The position numbers and the translations under genes are program-made. The notes under the pieces were generated by a model, which saw only the letters and a program-made list of their open reading frames with translations, was not told the DNA's origin and made no database searches. Below are positions 52,130 to 61,037 of a stretch of 64,000 nt of DNA, piece by piece. This DNA is from Streptomyces canus (GTDB lineage: Bacteria > Actinomycetota > Actinomycetes > Streptomycetales > Streptomycetaceae), in contig NZ_JAUSWW010000001.1 of assembly GCF_030815415.1 (NCBI RefSeq), forward strand, positions 6,882,001 through 6,946,000, given 5' to 3'. Position 1 is the stretch's first letter. Every line of letters starts with the position of its first letter.

Positions 52130-52352
52130 GTATGAGCAGTTACTGTCGCGGCCATGGCGACTGGCCGGCGCTGAGCCGCCGAAGAACGTCCGGCGTATCG
52201 ACATCGACGACCTGACCGCCCTCGCTGCGGCACTCGGCGTGAACCCGAACGCCCTGCTGCTCCCCCACCAGGGTCCGGAGCTACGACCGTCGCCAGCCAG
52301 CTGGGCAGTGCACATCGAGGACTCCGGAGGCCGCGGGTCGCCTGTCGGGTAG
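52130..52352 (+). pseudogene. XRE-type regulator, C-terminal remnant
   Basis: The frame reads RRIDIDDLTALAAALGVNPN then ALLLPHQGPELR and stops at 52352. This is the end of an XRE helix-turn-helix domain as found in Streptomyces phage and plasmid regulators. The N-terminal half of the helix-turn-helix is missing. A hairpin (52090-52128) lies just upstream. Confidence 0.45.
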
Positions 52353-53227
52353 CCGTGACCAATCATTTCGGCGGCGGGCCGTCAGGAGCCCCGTGTCAGG
52401 GGCGTGCGCCCACCATGCTGGCGCAGAGGTTGATCAGGTCGGGGAGGGCGCAGATTTCTCTGTCGTCGCTGAGGGGCGGCGTGGTGTGCGGCGGCTCGCT
52501 GGGCGCGGGCGGCGTCGGCGCGGGCGGCGGCGCCGGGCTCGGTGTCTGCGGCTTCGTCTCGCCCGGAGGTGTGGGCGCCCGGCGCGGACGGTTCGCCTGG
52601 GGTGCCGGTCCCGGGGCGGTCCTGGCCGCCGTGTCCGCTGTCGCCCTTGTGGTCATCTTCGGTGACGTCGGCCGGGCCGGGAAGCGCGAGATGGGCGCCG
52701 TCATTCCTTGGGCCGCTGTGTCGGTCGTGACGTCCGTGCGGTGCTCGGCGGGTGTGCTCGGCTCTGGGCCCTGGGCGTTGCTGTCCGTGCCGGGGAGCGT
52801 CAACGATGTGCCAGGCTCAGCGAGGGGCCGTGGCGCTGCCTGGCCGATGTTGGCGTACTAGGCAGCAGCGCCGCACGCGACGAGGAGGGACGTCGCGGCG
52901 ACGGCGAGGACGGCCGGTCGCCCGCGCACGAACTACGGAGGCGGTCGCCTACAAGTGGACCGCGAGCGGGAGGTCGGCAGCCGGCCGGAAGGGACACGAC
53001 AGGCTGAGGAAGACCCGATCCGACATGAACCGACTCCACGCCGAATTGACCGCGCCGAAGATCGCCGCACAGACACCGTTGTCGCTGACTCCAAAGTGGG
53101 CGACGGTGTGCTCACCGCGGTGCGACTACGAAGAGCGTGCGCTCGCACTGGTCGATCAGCACCGCATCACGAAAGTCCTCCCGATGCCAGTGCGGTGCCG
53201 AGTTCGCGCGCGGAGCGGCGCGGGGTG
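52353..53227. other. Ambiguous region: overlapping frames, no clear gene
   Basis: A minus-strand frame (52396-52803, 135 codons) encodes a Pro/Thr-rich chain ending PDLINLCASMVGARP. A plus-strand frame (52355-52861) encodes a Gly-rich chain with one hydrophobic stretch (AVLAAVSAVALVVIFGDVG). Codon bias supports neither clearly. From 52862 to 53227 nothing is recognised. Confidence 0.35.
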
Positions 53228-54214
53228 TCACAGGGCAGCGGACCCTCGGTGTTCCACGTACCAGGCGTACGCTTCGGCGATTCCCTCCCGCAGGCCGATA
53301 CGCGGGGCCCATCCCAGAGTGGTGATCCGGGAGACGTCAAGGACCTTGCGTGGAGTGCCGTCCGGCTGGGCCGCGTCCCACTCGATGGCCCCCTGGTAGC
53401 CGACGACCTCTGCCACCAACTCGGCGGCCTCCCGGATCGTCAGGTCCGTGCCGGTGCCGACATTCACCGATCCGTCCGCGTCGTAGTGCTCCAGCAGGTA
53501 CAGGCATGCCCGAGCCAGATCATCCACGTGCAGGAACTCCCGGCGAGGTGTTCCGGTACCCCAGTTCACCACTCGCCGTGCCCCTGCCGTTCGGGCCTCG
53601 TGGAAGCGCCGGATCAGCGATGCCAGGACATGGGACTGCTCGGGATGAAAGTTGTCGCCGGGGCCGTACAGGTTGGTCGGCATGGCGGAAATCCAGGGGA
53701 GACCGTGCTGCCGCCGCACCGCCTGCACGTGCAGGAGCCCGGCGATCTTGGCGATGGCGTAGGCGTCGTTGGTCGGCTCCAACGCACCGGTCAGCAGCGC
53801 CTCCTCTCGAATGGGCTGGTCGGCGAATTTCGGATAGACGCAGCTGGAACCCAGGAACAGCAGCTGCTCCACCCCCTGTTCCAGGGCCGCGTCCAGCACG
53901 TTGACCTGGATACGCAGGTTGTCGGAGAGGAACTCCGTGGGACGGGTGGCATTTGCTTTGATCCCGCCCACCCGTGCGGCGGCCAGCACCACCACATCCG
54001 GCCGGGTGGCCGCGAACCAGTCGAGGACGGCACGGCGCTCGCGCAGGTCCAGTTGGGCGGAGCCGGGTCCGACCACGTCGGTGAAGCCCTCCCGCTCCAG
54101 ATGCCGGCACACCGCGGAACCGACGAGTCCACGGCTTCCGCCAACGAATACGCGCGCGGAGCGGTCGAGGCGGCGGTGAACGTACCCGCACGGTGCTGAG
54201 GCTGGGGAGCTCAC
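53228..54214 (-). CDS. fcl: GDP-L-fucose synthase
   Basis: The GTG at 54214 overlaps the stop of the chain-length gene upstream (GTGA) and gives 328 residues. The short-chain dehydrogenase fold is clear: VFVGGSRGLVGSAV near the N-terminus, VVLAAARVGGIKAN, LLFLGSSCVYPKFADQPIRE and the active-site YAIAK with NLYGPGDNFHPEQSHV behind it. It turns GDP-4-keto-6-deoxymannose into GDP-L-fucose with NADPH, using the product of gmd, which is encoded divergently 1.7 kb away. Confidence 0.88.
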   Translation of the reverse strand: MSSPASAPCGYVHRRLDRSARVFVGGSRGLVGSAVCRHLEREGFTDVVGPGSAQLDLRERRAVLDWFAATRPDVVVLAAARVGGIKANATRPTEFLSDNLRIQVNVLDAALEQGVEQLLFLGSSCVYPKFADQPIREEALLTGALEPTNDAYAIAKIAGLLHVQAVRRQHGLPWISAMPTNLYGPGDNFHPEQSHVLASLIRRFHEARTAGARRVVNWGTGTPRREFLHVDDLARACLYLLEHYDADGSVNVGTGTDLTIREAAELVAEVVGYQGAIEWDAAQPDGTPRKVLDVSRITTLGWAPRIGLREGIAEAYAWYVEHRGSAAL

Positions 54215-55845
54215 CGCTGCGCGCTCCGGTCGGCGGTCATGGAGTGAGGCTCGCCGTCGAGTGCCTCCTGCGTGCCCGTGGCCTGGGCATCCTGCTCTCC
54301 GCCTGGAGTCGGCAGGGCCGGAGCGCCACCGGCGGGCGGCATGTGCCAGCTGCCGCGTCGTTTGGAGAATAGGCCGGCTGTCCGGTGCTGCGGCCGGTAT
54401 TCGTACGCATAGCCATACGTGCTGCCCTCCTCCTTCGACGACGTCATGTTCAGGACCGTACCGAGCACGGAAGCACCGACCTGCTGCAGTGTGCGAAGGG
54501 CTGCGCCGACCTGGTCGCGGCTGGTGCGTGAAGCCCGCACCACCACCAGGTAGCCGTCCACGACGGTGGCGATCACGGACGCGTCCGCCACCGGCAGCAC
54601 CGGCGGGGTGTCCACCACGACATGGTCGAACTTGCCGGCGAGGCTGCGCAGCACGCCCCTCAACTGGTCGCTGCCCAGCAGCTCGGTGGGATTGGGCGGC
54701 ACCGAGCCACTGGTCAGCACCGAGAAGGAGCCCACGGACTGCAGCACTTGGTGGACCTCGGCCTGGCCGATCAGCACGGTGGTCAACCCGGCGTCCCGCA
54801 CCAGCCCCAGGACGCGGGCAGTGGAAGGCCGGCGCAGGTCGGTGTCGACCAGGCACACCGAGGCACCGGTCTCGGCCAGCGCCGCGGCCAGGTTGATCGC
54901 GACACTGGTCTTCCCCTCACGAGGCAGCGGGCTGGTTACCGCGATCACCTTCGGCGGCTGGTCCACGTCCACGAACCGCAGGCTGGTGCGCAGCCGCCGG
55001 AAGCCCTCGGCGCGCGGTCCGTGCAAGTCGTCGAGCAATGCCACGGGATGGCGGGTGGTCCGCGGGTCGTGCGCGACGCTCCCGAGCACGGGAGGGCCGC
55101 CGAACCCGGCCAGGAGCTCGGTGAGAGTCTGAAGACTGCGTACCGAGCGATCCATCGACTCCCTGGCCACGGCGAAACCGGCCCCGAGGGCCAGCCCGAC
55201 CATCAGCCCGATGGCGAGGTTCACCGCCGGGCGCGGGGAAAAAGGCGCGGAGGGCACGGAGGCCGGCTGGGTGATGCTCAGCCGCACTGGGGACGTCCTC
55301 GCGTCGTCCGGGCGCTCAAGGCCGCGGACCACGTCGGCGAAGCGCTCGGCCACAGCGTTGCTGATGCGGGCAGCCCGCTCCGGCCGGGTGTCCGTGACAG
55401 TGAGCCGGAGCAGCACCGTGTCGGGCTGCGTGGTCGCGCTGATGCGACGGCTCAGTTGATCCGGCGTCATGTCGAGACCCAGGGTCTCCACGACGTGCCG
55501 GGACACCAGAGGACTCGCCGCCACCTCGGCGTACGACCGGACCCGAGCCTGGGTGAAGACATTTCCCTGCGCGAGCTGGAGGGTGTCGGACCCCTCCCGC
55601 ACGGACACGAAGAGCTTTGCAGTGGCCCGGTACTCGAGGGTCGCCGTGTGGGTGATGAGCGCACCGACCGCCGTTCCGAGCAGAGCGAGCACGGTGACGG
55701 CACGCCAGCGGCGAGAGAGGACTCGTAGGTAGTCGCGCAGGTCCAAGACGTCCGTCCCTGATCGGATCCGGTGAGTTCCGTCCTCACCGTACGACACCAG
55801 TGGACAAATGACCGGTATATCCATCGAGTCACGCAAAGATGGCAA
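54211..55845 (-). CDS. Polysaccharide chain-length / BY-kinase fusion protein
   Basis: The frame gives 544 residues; a shorter start at the TTG before DLRDYLRVLSRRW is also plausible and would drop about 33 residues. A Wzz-like membrane domain is bounded by two helices (AVTVLALLGTAVGALITHTA and VNLAIGLMVGLALGAGFAVA). A BY-kinase domain follows with SPLPREGKTSVAINLA (Walker A), VCLVDTDLRRP (Walker A') and VVVDTPPVLPVADA (Walker B). A tyrosine-rich stretch, STYGYAYEYRP, is a likely autophosphorylation site. It would control polymer length and export. The gene is coupled to fcl. Confidence 0.85.
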   Translation of the reverse strand: MPSLRDSMDIPVICPLVSYGEDGTHRIRSGTDVLDLRDYLRVLSRRWRAVTVLALLGTAVGALITHTATLEYRATAKLFVSVREGSDTLQLAQGNVFTQARVRSYAEVAASPLVSRHVVETLGLDMTPDQLSRRISATTQPDTVLLRLTVTDTRPERAARISNAVAERFADVVRGLERPDDARTSPVRLSITQPASVPSAPFSPRPAVNLAIGLMVGLALGAGFAVARESMDRSVRSLQTLTELLAGFGGPPVLGSVAHDPRTTRHPVALLDDLHGPRAEGFRRLRTSLRFVDVDQPPKVIAVTSPLPREGKTSVAINLAAALAETGASVCLVDTDLRRPSTARVLGLVRDAGLTTVLIGQAEVHQVLQSVGSFSVLTSGSVPPNPTELLGSDQLRGVLRSLAGKFDHVVVDTPPVLPVADASVIATVVDGYLVVVRASRTSRDQVGAALRTLQQVGASVLGTVLNMTSSKEEGSTYGYAYEYRPQHRTAGLFSKRRGSWHMPPAGGAPALPTPGGEQDAQATGTQEALDGEPHSMTADRSAQR

Positions 55846-55953
55846 TCGTCACAATCCAGGTGAATTGATAGGTTTCACTGCCCGAGTGAGGCAGTTCCCG
55901 CATCCCCGCATCCCTCGATCCCTTCATCTGCGTCGCCGCAGCAAGGAGTGCAT

Positions 55954-56988
55954 GTGACGGTCAAGAAAGCGCTCATCACCGGTATCACCGGTCAGGACGG
56001 CTCCTACCTCGCGGAGCTGCTGCTGCAGAAGGGCTATGTGGTGCACGGAATCGTCCGTCGCGCCTCGACCTTCAACACGCAACGCATCGACCATCTCTAC
56101 CGAGACCCGCACGATCCCGACGCGCGCATGTTCCTCCATTACGGCGATCTCACCGACGGCACCCGGATCGCCGGCCTCCTGGAGCAGGTCCAGCCGGACG
56201 AGGTCTACCACCTGGCGGCCCAGTCGCATGTCCGGGTCTCCTTCGACGAGCCGGAGTTCACCGGCAACACGACGGGCCTCAGCACCATCCGGTTGCTCGA
56301 AGCGATCCGGGTGACCGGCCTGCCCTGCCGCTTCTACCAGGCCTCCAGCTCCGAGATGTTCGGTGGCACACCTCCGCCGCAGAACGAGGACACCGCCTTC
56401 CACCCTCGCTCTCCCTACGGAGTCGCCAAGGTCTACGCCTACTGGGCGACACGCAACTACCGTGAGGCGTACGGGATGTACGCGGTCAACGGCATCCTGT
56501 TCAACCACGAGTCCCCCCGCCGCGGCCCCACGTTCGTCACCCGCAAGGTGGCCATGGCCGCCGCACGCATCAAGGCCGGCCTCCAGGACGTCGTCTACCT
56601 CGGCAATCTCGGCGCCCGACGGGACTGGGGGTACGCGGCCGAGTACGTCGAGGCGATGTGGCTGATGCTGCAACAGGACAAGCCGGACGACTACGTGGTC
56701 GCCACCGGCGCCAGCCACAGCGTCCGCGACTTCGTCGAGCACTGCTTCTCCCACGTCGGACTCGTCTGGCGCGACCACGTCCGTTTCGACGACCGCTATC
56801 TGCGCCCCTCCGAGGTCGACGATCTCGTCGGTGACGCCTCCAAGGCCGAACGCGTCCTGGGCTGGCGGCCGACCGTGCTGGCCCCGGAACTGGCCCGGCT
56901 GATGGTGGACGCGGAACTGGACAGGCTCGGGCAGGGCGTCGTGGCCACGGCGTCGCCTTCTCCCGCGCAGGCGCTGGTCGGCCTGTGA
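55954..56988 (+). CDS. gmd: GDP-mannose 4,6-dehydratase
   Basis: The GTG at 55954 lies 5 bp behind AAGGAG; the ATG at 55952 is out of frame and the GTG at 55948 is too close. The 344-residue protein has ALITGITGQDGSYLAELLLQ, GIVRRASTFNTQRIDHLY, the catalytic SSSEMFG and YGVAKVYAYW, and FNHESPRRGPTFVTRKV. These are signatures of GMD. It makes GDP-4-keto-6-deoxy-D-mannose, the substrate of fcl. The 108-bp gap to the divergent chain-length gene holds the promoters. Confidence 0.93.
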   Translation: MTVKKALITGITGQDGSYLAELLLQKGYVVHGIVRRASTFNTQRIDHLYRDPHDPDARMFLHYGDLTDGTRIAGLLEQVQPDEVYHLAAQSHVRVSFDEPEFTGNTTGLSTIRLLEAIRVTGLPCRFYQASSSEMFGGTPPPQNEDTAFHPRSPYGVAKVYAYWATRNYREAYGMYAVNGILFNHESPRRGPTFVTRKVAMAAARIKAGLQDVVYLGNLGARRDWGYAAEYVEAMWLMLQQDKPDDYVVATGASHSVRDFVEHCFSHVGLVWRDHVRFDDRYLRPSEVDDLVGDASKAERVLGWRPTVLAPELARLMVDAELDRLGQGVVATASPSPAQALVGL

Positions 56989-57034
56989 CCGCCGGAGCGG
57001 GCAGAGGCGGCAAGAAGAAGGAGGAAGGCGGCAG

Positions 57035-57796
57035 ATGAGTCTGCGACACACGGCCCGCTTGGCGGCCCGCCGCCTGGGCGTCGACGTCGAGCGGTTTCCC
57101 GAATGCTCCTCCGACTACCGCTTGGTGCGGCTGCTGCTGCGCGCGGGCATCGACGTGGTCCTCGACGTCGGTGCGAACGGCGGCCAGTACGGAGCGATGC
57201 TCCGCCGGTTCGGATATCGAGGGCGCATCGTGTCGTTCGAGCCGTTGCATGGAGCGCTGGAGACCCTGCACCGGTGCACGGCGCGGGACCCCTTGTGGCG
57301 GGTCTTCCCCTACGCTCTCGGTGACCGTACGGCCACGGTCACGCTGAATGTGGCGGGCAATGACGGAGCCAGCAGTTCCGTCCTGCCCATGTTGCCGAGG
57401 CACGTCCAGGCGTGCCCCAGCGCCCGTTATGTCGGCACGCAGGAAGCCCAACAGCGCCGCCTGGACGAGGTCTGGCCACAGGCGGTGGAGTCGCAGGAAC
57501 GAGTGTTCCTCAAACTCGATGTGCAGGGTTACGAGGAGTCTGTCCTCGTCGGAGGCGGAGACCGCATCCGGCGCTGCCATGGGCTGCAGATGGAGGTCTC
57601 GTCCGTACCTCTGTACGACGGTGGTCTGCTGATCGACCGGGCGATCGAGCTGGCCCAGCGCCGCTACGGATTCACGCTGATGGGGCTGGAGCCCTGCTTC
57701 ATCGATCAGCGGACGGGCCAGGTGCTGCAATACGACGCCTTATTCATGTCCGACCCGTCCCGGTACGCGAAAGGCGGGGAAGTGGCGCTCCTTTGA
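57035..57796 (+). CDS. FkbM-family methyltransferase
   Basis: The ATG at 57035 follows AAGGAGGAAGG. The 253-residue protein has the SAM-binding VLDVGANGGQYGAMLRRFGY (about 42-61), IVSFEPLHGALETL, NDGASSSVLPM and VFLKLDVQGYEESVLVGG, which are the FkbM order of motifs. Family members methylate hydroxyl groups of sugars or other small molecules. In this cluster it probably O-methylates a sugar of the polymer. Confidence 0.8.
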   Translation: MSLRHTARLAARRLGVDVERFPECSSDYRLVRLLLRAGIDVVLDVGANGGQYGAMLRRFGYRGRIVSFEPLHGALETLHRCTARDPLWRVFPYALGDRTATVTLNVAGNDGASSSVLPMLPRHVQACPSARYVGTQEAQQRRLDEVWPQAVESQERVFLKLDVQGYEESVLVGGGDRIRRCHGLQMEVSSVPLYDGGLLIDRAIELAQRRYGFTLMGLEPCFIDQRTGQVLQYDALFMSDPSRYAKGGEVALL

Positions 57797-58251
57797 CAGG
57801 ATGCGCTGCTTCTCTCAGTCGCTTCCCTCAGTCACATCTCCCTGTCGCTTCTCCCGGCGGTTCGACTGTTCAGCCGCGCAGTTCCCCGGCCCGCTAGGAC
57901 GGGTGCGAAGACAAGGTTCTCGCAGCCGTACTCGGCACGTGGCCGGTGGGGGACGGGGCGGCCTTCGCGGAGCTCGAGCGCCCGGTAGCAGAAGGCCGGC
58001 GCATGCTCGACCAGATCGCGGCTGGGCGGTGCACCCGGGATGCCGAAGTCCCCCACCCGCCCGAAAGATCCACTGACACAGATGCCTTGGTCCCGCGGGC
58101 CCGCAAACGCCCGGCGCCAGGGCTTCGCCGCTACGGCGGACGCCCTGGGCTGCGGGGGTGCCGCCGCTCGGGGGGCGTGGGCCCGACCTGAGCCGGAAAC
58201 GGCATGGCAAAGCCGTCTCCAGCCACCTCTATGCATATTGTGTAAATATGT
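57797..58251. other. Intergenic stretch before the flippase gene
   Basis: A minus-strand frame (57832-58236) contains a coherent-looking piece (GALELREGRPV-type residues near 57960), but I cannot assign it or find a start. Bases 58230-58252 are AT-rich (TATGCATATTGTGTAAATAT) and may hold the promoter of the following gene. Confidence 0.4.
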
Positions 58252-59796
58252 GTGATTTCAGACGCGCTTCCGGGCATGGCTGAGCGTCGGCCGAGGTTGC
58301 GGATCGGCCTGGCGAAGCGGCTGGTGCGCCCTGCCGGGGAGACAGGGGACACCTCCTATGTCGGCCTGGCGTCCGCCTCCCTGGTGGTCCGGCTGGCGAC
58401 CCTTCCGCTGACAGGCGCCGCCGGCATCATCTCGGCCCGTATCGTCGTGGACGAGACCGGCGTGGCCGGTTACGCACTGTTCTCCCTGGTGGTGACGCTT
58501 CCTCAGCTGCTTCCCGTCGGGGACCTGGGGATGGGCGCGGCCGTCATGGACGCATGCGGGCGGCGGGACAGCCTCGGGATCGAGGCCGCGCGCCGGACGA
58601 TCACCACCAGCGCCCGCAACCTGTTCCTCCTCGGTCTGCTGGTCGTGGCGGTCAGCACGGGGCTGGGCATCTTCGGAGCCTGGCCCGCGCTGCTCGGTGT
58701 GCGGGAGAGCGCCGAGGCCAACGCGGCCGCGGTCGTCGCCTTCTGTGTGTTCGGCCTCGGGCTGCCGTTCGGACTCGGCAGCCGGGTACTCGCGGCGCTG
58801 AACCTGAATCACCTGGCCCTGTTGCTGCAAGCCGGCGGAAGTGTCGCAGCGTTGGCGGTCACCGCGCTCGTGGCGCAGCTGCACGGCCCGACGGCGGCGT
58901 ACTGCGTCGCAGGCTTCGTCGGAATGGGACTGGCAGGCGCCGCCTCCCTCGTGATGGCGGGCCGCGTCCTCGGCCTCCCTCTCCTCAGGGACGTCGCCCT
59001 CAGCGCATGGCCCGGCCGACCGAGTGCCCGCGTCTGGCACTTCGCCGGACCCATGACGGTGGTGGTACTGGCCTCATCGGTCGCCTACTCCTGCGACCGG
59101 GTCGTCCTCAGCCATGTCGCCGGCCCGGTCAGCGTCGCGGCGTACTCCGCCGCGGCCCAGCTGTACGGCCCCCTGTTCGGCGCCGTCGGCATGATGGGAC
59201 TGGCCTTGTGGGGCGCGTACGCGCGCCGCCGGGGATCCGAGGGAGCGGTCACCCCGGCCGACCTGAAGCAGGTGACGGCCTTCTTCGCGCTCGTGGGCCT
59301 CGGCATGGGGGCGGCCCTGGTCGGCTTCGGTCCGCTGGTCGTCTCCTGGCTGATGTCGGATCGGATCGAGGTAACCACGGGCCTGTTCGTAGCCTTCGCT
59401 CTGCTGCTCCTCGGCCATGCGTGCAACTACCCGAACGCGATGCTGCTGACCGATCCCCCGGGGCTGCGAAGACTGGCGGTCTGCTGCTGCGCCGCGGCCG
59501 TGGTGAGTACGGCACTGACGATCGTCCTGAGTCGGGAGATCGGTGCGTCCGGTCCGCCCCTCGCGTCCTTCATCGCTCTCGTCGGATGCATCTACCTTCC
59601 GGGGCGCCGAATGGTGCGCTCCCGCCTGCACGCGGACCGAACCCCGCGTCCGCCCGCCGAACCGGCCTCTGAGAAGTCCAGGACCCTGATCCAGAAGGAG
59701 AACCATGGCGCAACCGTCTGCGGGCCTTGCGGCGGACCGGAGGGCACCGGAATTCCACCCCGAGACCCATCGGCAGCAGGAGACTGCCCCTCCTGA
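58252..59796 (+). CDS. Polysaccharide flippase (Wzx/MATE-like)
   Basis: The GTG at 58252 gives 514 residues; an ATG at 58276 is an alternative. The protein has about twelve to fourteen hydrophobic segments (GLASASLVVRLATLPLTGAA, LFSLVVTLPQLLPVGDLGMG, VVVLASSVAYSCDRVVLSHV), in the order of Wzx-type lipid-linked oligosaccharide flippases. The last 50 residues are hydrophilic and Pro-rich and are encoded in DNA that also encodes the start of the polymerase gene. It would move lipid-linked repeat units across the membrane. Confidence 0.75.
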   Translation: MISDALPGMAERRPRLRIGLAKRLVRPAGETGDTSYVGLASASLVVRLATLPLTGAAGIISARIVVDETGVAGYALFSLVVTLPQLLPVGDLGMGAAVMDACGRRDSLGIEAARRTITTSARNLFLLGLLVVAVSTGLGIFGAWPALLGVRESAEANAAAVVAFCVFGLGLPFGLGSRVLAALNLNHLALLLQAGGSVAALAVTALVAQLHGPTAAYCVAGFVGMGLAGAASLVMAGRVLGLPLLRDVALSAWPGRPSARVWHFAGPMTVVVLASSVAYSCDRVVLSHVAGPVSVAAYSAAAQLYGPLFGAVGMMGLALWGAYARRRGSEGAVTPADLKQVTAFFALVGLGMGAALVGFGPLVVSWLMSDRIEVTTGLFVAFALLLLGHACNYPNAMLLTDPPGLRRLAVCCCAAAVVSTALTIVLSREIGASGPPLASFIALVGCIYLPGRRMVRSRLHADRTPRPPAEPASEKSRTLIQKENHGATVCGPCGGPEGTGIPPRDPSAAGDCPS

Positions 59797-61036
59797 AAGG
59801 CGTGCGCCGTTCACGCCGATTTCCCCGCTGGCCACCGTCGTCGGTACCGGCATGGCGGCGGTGCGCTTCACGCTTCCGGGCACTCATCTGTCGGTGTCGG
59901 GCCTGGTGGCGGTCGCGGCCGTGACGATGCCGGGCCTCCAACGCTGGATCATGGCGCGCCGGGAGAACCGGGTCCTGGCGCTCCTGCTGGTCCTCTGGTT
60001 CGCCGGTCAGGTGGCGTCGAGCCTGTGCGCGGACGTTCCCGTCGTAGAGGCGGTGCTCAACGCTCTCGTCTTCCCGACCCTGGTGGGCGTGGGTGCCTTC
60101 GTCCTGTCGCGTCTCGCTCATGGCTCCACCTCCCGCGTCGCGGGCCTCGCCGTGCTCGCCTCCGCCGCCTACTGCGTGTTCCTCACCATCTCTCCGACCG
60201 GGTACTTCGAACAGGACCCGTGGAAATACGGGCTGGGAGTCCCGTCCACCATCATCTGCTTCGCCGCGGTCGGCACCCTTCGCCGCAGGGGGCACCCGGC
60301 CGCGGCCCTGCTGCTGGTGGCCGGTCTGGCGGCCCTCCATCTGTTTCTCGGATTCCGCAGTCTCGCGGCGATCTGCCTGGTGGCCCTGGCGGTGCTGATC
60401 GCCCGGCGGCCGGACCGAAGACTCACCATCGGCCGGGCGGCGCTGACGGCCTGCGTATGTCTGTTCGCCGTATGGCTCTGCGCCACCGCCTACTCGGCCG
60501 TCGTCGAACGAGGCTGGCTGGGCCAGGAGCAGTACGACAAACAGCACTACCAGTCACAGGTCCAGGGCGGCTATCTGGTGGCGAGCCGCCCCGAGATGAT
60601 GATGTCCGCGGAGCTCATCACCGAACAGCCCCTGCTCGGCCGTGGCGCCGACGTGGTCGTGTCGCCCCAGGAGCGGCAGGACGTCGTCATGGAACTGTAC
60701 GAGCGTGGCGTGAACATCTCCCTCGGGCAGCAGCGCCGGCTCTTCGACAACGGCACCAATTCCCATTCCCTCGCCCTCGCTTCCTGGATTCGCGGCGGTG
60801 TCCTCGGCTTTCTGCCCTGGTTCTTCGTCCTGCTCATGCTCTACCGGACGGTGCTGCGCAGATGGCAGTCGAGCGACCAACTCCTCTACCCTCTGGCCGT
60901 CTTCATGACGCTTCTGCTGACCTGGGACTTCTTCTTCTCCCCCTGGGCCCCCGGGTACGAGATCGTGCTCGGGATCGCGTGGAGTGTGGTCCTCGCCGTC
61001 GCCCATCTCAACCGGCCCGACAGAGCGAAGAGTTGA
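59705..61036 (+). CDS. O-antigen-polymerase-like membrane protein (Wzy)
   Basis: The ATG at 59705 has a strong AAGGAG box, so the 92-bp overlap with the flippase gene appears real. The 443-residue protein has about ten membrane segments and a large outside loop (about 265-345; GYLVASRPEMMMSAELITEQ, LLGRGADVV). DNGTNSHSLALASWIRGGVL follows, resembling the conserved region of O-antigen ligase/polymerase proteins. It would join repeat units in the Wzx/Wzy pathway. Its stop is 1 bp before the next ATG. Confidence 0.75.
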   Translation: MAQPSAGLAADRRAPEFHPETHRQQETAPPERRAPFTPISPLATVVGTGMAAVRFTLPGTHLSVSGLVAVAAVTMPGLQRWIMARRENRVLALLLVLWFAGQVASSLCADVPVVEAVLNALVFPTLVGVGAFVLSRLAHGSTSRVAGLAVLASAAYCVFLTISPTGYFEQDPWKYGLGVPSTIICFAAVGTLRRRGHPAAALLLVAGLAALHLFLGFRSLAAICLVALAVLIARRPDRRLTIGRAALTACVCLFAVWLCATAYSAVVERGWLGQEQYDKQHYQSQVQGGYLVASRPEMMMSAELITEQPLLGRGADVVVSPQERQDVVMELYERGVNISLGQQRRLFDNGTNSHSLALASWIRGGVLGFLPWFFVLLMLYRTVLRRWQSSDQLLYPLAVFMTLLLTWDFFFSPWAPGYEIVLGIAWSVVLAVAHLNRPDRAKS

Positions 61037-61037
61037 C

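Noticed and set aside
52955..54199. 414-codon plus-strand frame opposite fcl.
   Set aside because: fcl on the minus strand shows all family motifs and is coupled to its neighbour; the plus-strand frame is a shadow.
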